A stretch of 10,772 nt of DNA, from NCBI GenBank assembly GCA_021828605.1, contig JAJZEG010000268.1, positions 1 through 10,772 on the forward strand, written 5' to 3'. A program made the position numbers and the translations under genes. This stretch comes from Pseudomonadota bacterium. GTDB taxonomy: Bacteria; Pseudomonadota; Alphaproteobacteria; Acetobacterales; Acetobacteraceae. The notes under the pieces are model-generated. The model searched no databases, had not been told where the DNA came from, and saw only the letters and a list, made by a program, of their open reading frames with translations. Positions 6,801 through 10,772 of the stretch are shown here, piece by piece; the first letter of the stretch is position 1; each line of letters starts with the position of its first letter.

Positions 6801-7731
6801 CACTATTTCCCTCAACGCCCCCTGCTTCGCCCAAGGCACAAAAATCCTCACCCAACGCGGCGAAATCCCGGTCGAAAACCTCACCCTCAATGACCACGTC
6901 ATCCTCCATGGCGGCGGCACCGCCCCCATCCAATGGATTGGCCACCGCAAACTCTCGCTCCGCCGTCACCCAAACCCCGAGCAGGTCCGCCCGATCCGCG
7001 TCCAAGCCGGCGCCATCCTCGACGGCATCCCCCGCCGCGACCTTGTTCTCTCCCCCGACCACGCGCTCTATCTCAACGGCGCCCTGATCCCCGCCAAAGC
7101 CCTGCTCAACGGATCAACGATCCGCCAAGAAGCCCCGGCCAAAATCACCTATTTCCACATCGAACTCGCCAACCACAGCATCCTCTACGCCGAAGGCACC
7201 CCCACTGAATCCTACCTGGAAACCGGCAATCGCCACGCCTTCACCAACGGCAGCGATTCGCACCTCACCCTCCACCCCAATTTCGCGCAAACCCAGCGGG
7301 AGCGAGAGAGCTGCGCCCCCTTCACCGAATCCGGCCCCCTGGTCGAAGCCGTCCGCGCCCGCATCCTCGCCCGTGCGAACCAAACTTTCACCACCGACCC
7401 CGCTCTTTCACTCCACACCAACAAAGACGGGAGCGTAACCATCCTCTCGCGGAGCGCCATCCCAGGCCAACTGAACCCCGATCCACGCGACCAACGCCGC
7501 CTCGGCGTCAAAATCGCCAGCCTCACCACCGAAAGCGGCGCAAATATCCCGCTCAACCATCCTCTCCTCACCGAAGGCTGGCACAACCCCGAACCCGATG
7601 GCCGCTGGACCAATGGGCGGAGCGTGATTCCGGCGGAACTGGTGCGGGGAGAAAAAATCATTCTCGCGCCTGCCGCCACCCTGGCCTATCCCGCCACGGA
7701 TAAAACCGAGCCCCGACGCCGCTCCGCCTGA
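2821..7731 (+). CDS. Four-module β-helix repeat protein with C-terminal Hint domain (gene 2, complete)
   Basis: Complete 1636-residue protein, ATG at 2821 with a good GAGGAG site, TGA at 7729-7731. Four β-helix modules occupy residues about 1-345, 346-650, 651-1004 and 1005-1334. Each opens with a TGITLTPTGAYQSPFTITS-like cap, runs through 4-6 turns ending in NSGTI-GG or NAGLIAGG, and closes with SGATFQGNVVAN and LAIGG-T-AVSLSGIGTQFQNF. Modules 1-3 end in a DPH-LN-S linker; module 4 ends in GDTLILDGF and FNVIDPPTNTT. The Hint domain is residues 1335-1474 (Cys1335, Ser1411/His1414, His1452), followed by a 162-residue tail with ESCAPF, GPLVEAVR and EGWHNPEPDGRWT. The N-terminus is Ser/Thr-rich with no hydrophobic leader, and no autotransporter barrel or RTX nonapeptides are visible, so the export route is open. 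Likely role (inference): self-processing adhesin or matrix protein. Modules 1 and 4 resemble each other, as do 2 and 3. Confidence 0.95.
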   Translation: MSTSTVTNTLSTSLSTAITISPTGSDQSPFTITSTGTINPVAVTSLSGNGTNGVSDPAGTTSGITLVNQGVIYGGTHNGTYGYGGAGVFLQGVNAFSNSGTIIGGNGGNGNSLNGGGAGVYLEGAGNFSNQGVIVGGTSPDLGGKGLALYGSGTFTNHGTLGGGGGSGDNGSGAFLVGGELINAGLIEGGNTGGATPQGDAVNLSGTTASTLIVESGATFIGNIVANTAAADILAIGGTTAIDLTGLGTQFQNFNTLAFEPGSSGTFAGSITNFTRVEGLDVNGFTASTPLLTIGAGGVVLITASSASQTLDLTFASAAIGDVLTLTTTTSGTSITIDPHILNNSIATGITLTPTGAYQSPFTITSAGTIAPGYSGGLQGIAGVSASAISGLTLINQGLINGGGDLTIGGDAVILSGANTFTNSGTLTGGVGGDVGGTGLLLSGAGMVTNTGAIDGGNASGRSINGSLGGYGAFLNGGTLINDGLVAGGFNISSNRADAIYFGTNASTLIVYSGATFQGNVVANATVSDILAIGGGTGIDLTGIGTQFTNFHTIAFEPGATGTFAGSLSGLNNDAVDGFSRGDGLYLNGFTASTPLATIGAGGVLAIAGSSAGQTLDLTFASAAIGDVLDLTNTTGGTSLHFDPHNLNQSIATGITLTPTGSYQSAFTITSQGTITPSYSNAAFGVAGVNGAASSGLTLINQGLINGGGAITVGGDAVALRGVNAFSNSGTLRGGAATNAGGNGARISGSGIFTNSGSILGGTGGNSGGNGLDLYNTGTFTNSGTLTGGTGGNSGGNGLSLYGTGVFTNTGNISGGTANNDGVGVLLNGGTLINAGLIAGGSANGAFAPAADAILFGTNVSSLIVYSGATFFGSIIANATLSDILAIGGTAAVSLSGIGTQFQNFHTIAFEPGATGTFAGSLNGLNNEIVDGFARSDALYVNGFAASTTLATIGAGGILAVAGASTGQTLDLIFAPAAIGDVLNLSNTTGGTSITIDPHILNNSISTGISLSPTGAYQSPFTVTSQGTINPSAITAARAYGTSGISNSTNTAASGVTLVNQGMINGGNETGANGYGGEGVYLLGVSAFSNSGTISGGIGGTTTLGSYGGIGVFLSGPGTFNNQGLIDGGTSAGKGGLGLILSISSTFTNQGTIDGGTGSRANGTGVYLESGELINSGLIAGGLGGSGTQANAVQFGIKSSTLVVESGATFQGNVVANLLASDTLAIGGTTAVSLSGIGTQFQNFSALAFDSGSTGTVTGTYTALENLTVTGFAQGDTLILDGFGATSETYVTGTGLELSNGTSSITLDITGSFSSANFNVIDPPTNTTISLNAPCFAQGTKILTQRGEIPVENLTLNDHVILHGGGTAPIQWIGHRKLSLRRHPNPEQVRPIRVQAGAILDGIPRRDLVLSPDHALYLNGALIPAKALLNGSTIRQEAPAKITYFHIELANHSILYAEGTPTESYLETGNRHAFTNGSDSHLTLHPNFAQTQRERESCAPFTESGPLVEAVRARILARANQTFTTDPALSLHTNKDGSVTILSRSAIPGQLNPDPRDQRRLGVKIASLTTESGANIPLNHPLLTEGWHNPEPDGRWTNGRSVIPAELVRGEKIILAPAATLAYPATDKTEPRRRSA
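3856..4770 (+). repeat. Gene 2 β-helix module 2
   Basis: Residues 346-650, the shortest complete module (305 aa). It has a cap, four turns (LINQGLINGG, FTNSGTLTGG, VTNTGAIDGG, LINDGLVAGG), a closing segment with DGFSRGDGLYLNGFTASTPL, and a DPHNLNQS linker. Its first two turns match module 3 closely at DNA level. Confidence 0.85.
4771..5832 (+). repeat. Gene 2 β-helix module 3
   Basis: Residues 651-1004 (354 aa), the longest module of gene 2. It has six turns, two of which are a recent 81-base tandem duplication. The closing segment has DGFARSDALYVNGFAASTTL and the linker is DPHILNNS. Confidence 0.85.
5083..5244 (+). repeat. 81-base tandem duplication (two copies) inside module 3
   Basis: Copies lie at 5083-5163 and 5164-5244. 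Each encodes a 27-residue turn sharing NSG-(S/T)-(I/L)-GGTGGNSGGNGL followed by LY-TG-FT. The core ggcggcaccggcgg-aacagcggcggcaatgg differs at only one position between copies. This length-conserving, in-frame duplication adds exactly one solenoid turn. Confidence 0.9.
5833..6822 (+). repeat. Gene 2 β-helix module 4 (terminal type)
   Basis: Residues 1005-1334. It has the cap ISLSPTGAYQSPFTVTSQGTI and five turns ending in LINSGLIAGG. Its closing segment departs from modules 1-3 after LAFDSGSTGTVTG, switching to TGFAQGDTLILDGF, LELSNGTSSITLDITGSF and FNVIDPPTNTTISLN directly before the Hint Cys. The same terminal-type ending is found in genes 1 and 3. Confidence 0.85.
6823..7242 (+). other. Hint (Hint_2-like) domain of gene 2
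   Basis: Residues 1335-1474, from CFAQGTKILTQRGEIPVENL to LETGNRHAF. It retains the first Cys, the SPDH motif 79 residues later and the late His a further 38 residues on. Around HGGGTAPIQWIGHRKLS it is more divergent than the Hint copies of genes 1 and 3 are from each other. Confidence 0.85.
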
Positions 7732-7739
7732 CCGATCCC

Positions 7740-7772
7740 AAAGCATGATGATCCCCAAAATCATCATGCTTT
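7740..7772 (+). terminator. Perfect 13-bp hairpin after gene 2, candidate terminator
   Basis: Arms aaagcatgatgat (7740-7752) and atcatcatgcttt (7760-7772) are perfect reverse complements around a 7-base loop ccccaaa. The hairpin begins 8 bases after the gene 2 TGA. The stem is AT-rich and the 3' side has only three T's before caagg, so it is not a textbook intrinsic terminator. It could instead stabilise the mRNA 3' end. Confidence 0.55.
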
Positions 7773-7954
7773 CAAGGTTCTCTCGACCCTTGCGCTGATC
7801 GACACTCTTCGGATCTTTCCCCAACAAATTCGTGATCGCAACAAATCATTCCAGCCTATGATTTACATCCATCCCATGATAACAGCCTCCCAAGGTTTTT
7901 AATTACGCTACCATCACTGAAGCAAAACGCTTCGTTATTTCCCGATCATAGTCT

Positions 7955-7958
7955 AGGA
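7955..7958 (+). promoter_or_regulatory. Weak ribosome binding site of gene 3
   Basis: AGGA (in TAGGAT) is the only Shine-Dalgarno-like word near the ATG at 7971. Its 12-base spacing is longer than ideal, and the site is clearly weaker than that of gene 2, suggesting lower or regulated translation. Confidence 0.4.
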
Positions 7959-7970
7959 TTTACCCCGATC

Positions 7971-8975
7971 ATGCCCAATACATTATCGAGCCTCACGATA
8001 ACCGGCATCACCCTCACCGCATCCGGCGCCGACCAATCGCCCTTCACTATCACCTCCACCGGCACCATCGCGCCCGCAGCGAACCTCACCGGTTCCGGCA
8101 CCGATGGCGTCTATGGCTCGGCGGCATCGGGACTAACCCTGATCAATCAGGGGATCATTAACGGTGGCGATAGCGGCAAAACCGGCGGGACCGGCGGCAC
8201 TGGCGTCTATCTGTCGGGGGTAAGCGGGTTCAGTAATAGCGGCACCATCACCGGCGGCAGCGCCACGGGCAATGCGGGATTCGGGGTGGTGCTCACCGGC
8301 ACCGGCTCGTTCAGCAATACCGGCATCATCAGCGGCGGCACTGGCCATGGCGGCACCGCTCTTCAGCTCTATGGCACCGGCACCTTCACCAACCAAGGCA
8401 GCATCGAGGGCGGTCTCGGCTCTAATTTAGGCGCTTTAGGCGTCTATCTCGATGGCGGCGAACTGATCAATGCCGGGCTGATCGCCGCCGGTGGCGCAGC
8501 CACGCCATCGCCGCTCTACGCCGTTTATTTCGGCACCCATGCCAGCACCCTGATCGTCGAATCGGGGGCGCGCTTCCAAGGCAGCGTCAGCGCCAACGCC
8601 ACCGTGTCCGACGTTCTCGCCATCGGCGGCACCACCGCCGTCGATCTCTCCGGCATCGGCACCCAATTCACCGGTTTTCACGCACTCGCCTTCGAGCCCG
8701 GCTCCACCGGCACCTTTGCCGGCTCGCTCAGCGGGCTGAATAATGATTTCGTTGATGGCTTCGCCCGCGGCGATGGCTTCTATCTCAACGGCTTCACCGC
8801 CAGCACCCCACTCGCCACCATCAACGCAGGCGGAATCCTCGCACTCACCGGCAACACGCCAGGCCAAACCCTCGATCTATTCTTCAGCTCCGCCGCCACC
8901 GGCGACGTGCTCAGCCTGACCACCGAAACCAACGGCACCAGCATCAGCATCGACCCCCATATCCTCAATCAATCC
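7971..8975 (+). repeat. Gene 3 β-helix module 1
   Basis: Residues 1-335. Five turns (LINQGIINGG, FSNSGTITGG, FSNTGIISGG, FTNQGSIEGG, LINAGLIAAG) are followed by the internal-type closing segment, with STLIVESGARFQGSVSAN, LAIGGTTAVDLSGIGTQF and the DPHILNQS linker. Confidence 0.83.
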
Positions 8976-10772
8976 ATCGCCACCGGCGTCACCCTCACGC
9001 CAGGCGGCGCCTACCAATCCGCCTTCACCATCACCAGCGCCGGCACAGTGGCGCCAACCCAACGCGGCGCCAACGGCGTCTCCGATGGCAAATCCCCCAA
9101 CCCGACCCTGATCAATCACGGGGTAATCATGGGCGCCAGCACCACCCAGCCCAGAGGGTTGGGCGGCTCAGGCGTCTATTTCTATGGCTCCGGCAATTTC
9201 AGCAACACCGGCACGATCATTGGCGGCAGCGGCCCCACGGCGGGTCCCGGCGCGGCATTTTTCAGCGCGGGCACGCTCAGCAATAGCGGCACCATCCTGG
9301 GCGGCAACGGCAGCGCCGCCGGTGCTGGCGTTCTGCTGTTAGGCGCCAGCACCTTCGACAATACCGGCATCATCACCGCAGGCATCGGCAGTGCGGGTGG
9401 CAGCGGCGGTGTCGGCGTCTATCTGATGAGCGCAGGCTCGTTCGATAATAGCGGCACCATCACCGGCGGCAGCGGCGGCACTGGCAATAGCGGTGGCGTC
9501 GGCATTTACATCACCTCCGGCGGCTCATTCAGCAATAGCGGCACCCTCATCGGCGGTCAGGGCTCGACCTATGCCGGGGCGGGCGCCTATCTCATCAGGG
9601 GCACACTGACCAATGCCGGGCTGATCGCAGGCGGCCTGAACGGCTCCGGCTCGCGCGCCGACGCCATCAAATTCGGCACCCATGCCAGCAGCCTCATCGT
9701 CGAGTCCGGCGCCACCTTCCAAGGCAATGTCGTCGCCAATATTTCCGCTCCCGACACCCTCGCCATCGGCGGCACCACCGCCGTTTCTCTCTCCGGCATC
9801 GGCACCGAATTCCAAAATTTTAGCGCCCTCGCCTTCGATCCCGGCGCCACCGGCACCATCACCGGCACTTACACCGCCATGGAAAACCTCAACATCACCA
9901 GCTTCGCCCAAGGCGACACCCTCATCCTCGATGGCTTCGCCGCCACCAGCGATACCTATGTCAGCAATGTCGGCCTCGAACTCTCCAACGGCACCAACAC
10001 CATCACCCTCGACATCACCGGCAGTTTCTCCACCGCCAATTTCAACGTGATCGACCCACCCACCAACACCACCATCTCCCTCAACCCCCCCTGCTTCGCC
10101 GCAGGCACCCGCATCCTCACCACAAGAGGCGAAATCCCGGTCGAAAACCTCACCCTCAATGACCACGTCATCCTCGACTCCGGCACCACCGCCCCCATCC
10201 AATGGCTCGGTTTTCGCTCCCTATCGCCCAACCGCCACCCAAACCCCGAACAAGTCAGCCCCATCCACATCCAAGCAGGCGCCCTCGCCGACAACATCCC
10301 CCACCGCGACCTTATTGTCTCGCCTGACCACGCTCTCTATCTCGACGGCGCCCTGATCCCCGCCAAAGCCTTACTCAACGGCACCACCATCCGCCAAATC
10401 AATGTTACCAGCATCACCTATTACCATGTCGAACTCCCCACCCACGCCATACTGCTCGCCGAAGGCACCCCGACCGAATCATACCTGGAAACCGGCAACC
10501 GCCACGCCTTCACCAACGCTGATTCGCTCCCGCTCATTCTCCACCCCAACCTCGCTCAAACCAGGCGGGAGCGAGAGAGCTGCGCGCCCTTCACCGAATC
10601 CGGCCCGCTCGTCGAAGCCGTCCGCGCCCAAATCCTCGCCCGCACAAACCAAACTTTCACCACCGACCCCGCCCTCACGCTCCAAACCAACCCAGACGGC
10701 TCAGTGGCGATTATCTCCCGCAGCGCAATCCCAGGCCAACTGAATGCCGACCCGCGCGACCAACGCCGCCTC
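7971..10772 (+). CDS. Two-module β-helix repeat protein with C-terminal Hint domain (gene 3, 3'-truncated by window)
   Basis: Frame 3 is open from ATG 7971 to the last base, 934 codons without a stop. By alignment with gene 2 about 75 codons are missing. The start is supported because the cap (TGITLTASGADQSPFTITSTGTI) begins within about ten residues, as in gene 2, and no other ATG follows the upstream in-frame stop. Module 1 is residues 1-335 with five turns, the usual closing segment (DGFARGDGFYLNGFTASTPL) and DPHILNQS. Module 2 is residues 336-707 with seven turns and the terminal-type ending. Hint is residues 708-847 (Cys708, Ser784/His787), then the tail with ESCAPF and GPLVEAVR up to PRDQRRL. 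There is no signal peptide. The Hint is almost identical to that of gene 1, while part of the tail (NQTFTTDPAL) matches gene 2. Function is inferred to be the same as its neighbours. Confidence 0.93.
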   Translation, partial: MPNTLSSLTITGITLTASGADQSPFTITSTGTIAPAANLTGSGTDGVYGSAASGLTLINQGIINGGDSGKTGGTGGTGVYLSGVSGFSNSGTITGGSATGNAGFGVVLTGTGSFSNTGIISGGTGHGGTALQLYGTGTFTNQGSIEGGLGSNLGALGVYLDGGELINAGLIAAGGAATPSPLYAVYFGTHASTLIVESGARFQGSVSANATVSDVLAIGGTTAVDLSGIGTQFTGFHALAFEPGSTGTFAGSLSGLNNDFVDGFARGDGFYLNGFTASTPLATINAGGILALTGNTPGQTLDLFFSSAATGDVLSLTTETNGTSISIDPHILNQSIATGVTLTPGGAYQSAFTITSAGTVAPTQRGANGVSDGKSPNPTLINHGVIMGASTTQPRGLGGSGVYFYGSGNFSNTGTIIGGSGPTAGPGAAFFSAGTLSNSGTILGGNGSAAGAGVLLLGASTFDNTGIITAGIGSAGGSGGVGVYLMSAGSFDNSGTITGGSGGTGNSGGVGIYITSGGSFSNSGTLIGGQGSTYAGAGAYLIRGTLTNAGLIAGGLNGSGSRADAIKFGTHASSLIVESGATFQGNVVANISAPDTLAIGGTTAVSLSGIGTEFQNFSALAFDPGATGTITGTYTAMENLNITSFAQGDTLILDGFAATSDTYVSNVGLELSNGTNTITLDITGSFSTANFNVIDPPTNTTISLNPPCFAAGTRILTTRGEIPVENLTLNDHVILDSGTTAPIQWLGFRSLSPNRHPNPEQVSPIHIQAGALADNIPHRDLIVSPDHALYLDGALIPAKALLNGTTIRQINVTSITYYHVELPTHAILLAEGTPTESYLETGNRHAFTNADSLPLILHPNLAQTRRERESCAPFTESGPLVEAVRAQILARTNQTFTTDPALTLQTNPDGSVAIISRSAIPGQLNADPRDQRRL
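8976..10091 (+). repeat. Gene 3 β-helix module 2 (terminal type)
   Basis: Residues 336-707 (372 aa). Cap TGVTLTPGGAYQSAFTITS, then seven turns with unusually varied cores (VYFYGSGNFSNTGTIIGG, LLLGASTFDNTGIITAG, IYITSGGSFSNSGTLIGG). The closing segment is of terminal type (GDTLILDGF, FNVIDPPTNTT) and leads into the Hint Cys. Confidence 0.83.
10092..10511 (+). other. Hint (Hint_2-like) domain of gene 3
   Basis: Residues 708-847, from CFAAGTRILTTRGEIPVENL to LETGNRHAF. It has the first Cys and SPDH at the same 79-residue spacing. About 150 bases at its start are almost base-identical to gene 1 (1576-1730), including DSGTTAPIQWLGFRSLS. Confidence 0.85.

Larger units (their letters stand above)
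7732..7970 (+). other. Intergenic spacer between genes 2 and 3
   Basis: A 239-base spacer, A/T-richer than the genes. It holds the post-gene-2 hairpin and a short inverted repeat GAAGC-aaaac-GCTTC (7919-7933). The 9-base word CCCGATCAT occurs twice, at 7941-7949 and 7964-7972, the second overlapping the gene 3 start codon. No small gene is supported. In frame with gene 3 there is a stop at 7833-7835 and no ATG between it and 7971. No convincing -35/-10 pair was recognised. Confidence 0.55.

Overview
The window is an array of three large, tandem, same-strand genes for secreted-looking repeat proteins. Nothing else is clearly coded here. Every gene ends with the same block: a β-solenoid 'closing' segment, a roughly 140-residue Hint (Hedgehog/intein-type, Hint_2-like) domain, and a conserved tail of about 160 residues. 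Base composition (GC-rich genes, C-ending codons, AT-rich spacers) and the Hint-terminated β-helix architecture suggest an alphaproteobacterium, most likely Acetobacteraceae. That placement is inference: there is no rRNA or housekeeping gene to confirm it.

Layout: (1) <1-2478, the 3' part of gene 1, open from the first base. It has about ten Gly/Asn/Ser-rich β-helix turns, then the closing segment, Hint and tail. (2) 2479-2820, an AT-rich spacer with a dyad element and a good Shine-Dalgarno sequence. (3) 2821-7731, complete gene 2 (1636 aa), made of four roughly 305-354-residue β-helix modules, then Hint and tail. (4) 7732-7970, a spacer with a perfect 13-bp hairpin directly after gene 2 and a weak ribosome site for gene 3. 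(5) 7971->10772, gene 3, two modules, then Hint and tail, cut by the window end about 75 codons short of the expected stop.

Module logic: each module opens with a strand cap of the type TGITLTPTG-YQSPFTITS-GTI. It continues with 4-7 turns of roughly G-GV-L-G-G-F-NSGTI-GG, and closes with a segment around STLIVESGATFQGNVVAN / LAIGGTTAVSLSGIGTQFQNF. Internal modules end in a DPHILNNS-like linker that leads into the next module. The last module ends instead in a GDTLILDGF / FNVIDPPTNTT segment that leads into the Hint cysteine.

By analogy with known Hint domains, the three proteins are probably exported surface or matrix β-helix proteins that cleave themselves at the Hint cysteine. No signal peptide, autotransporter barrel or transporter gene is visible, so the export route is unknown. 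Nucleotide-level mosaicism among the three copies points to ongoing recombination or gene conversion.
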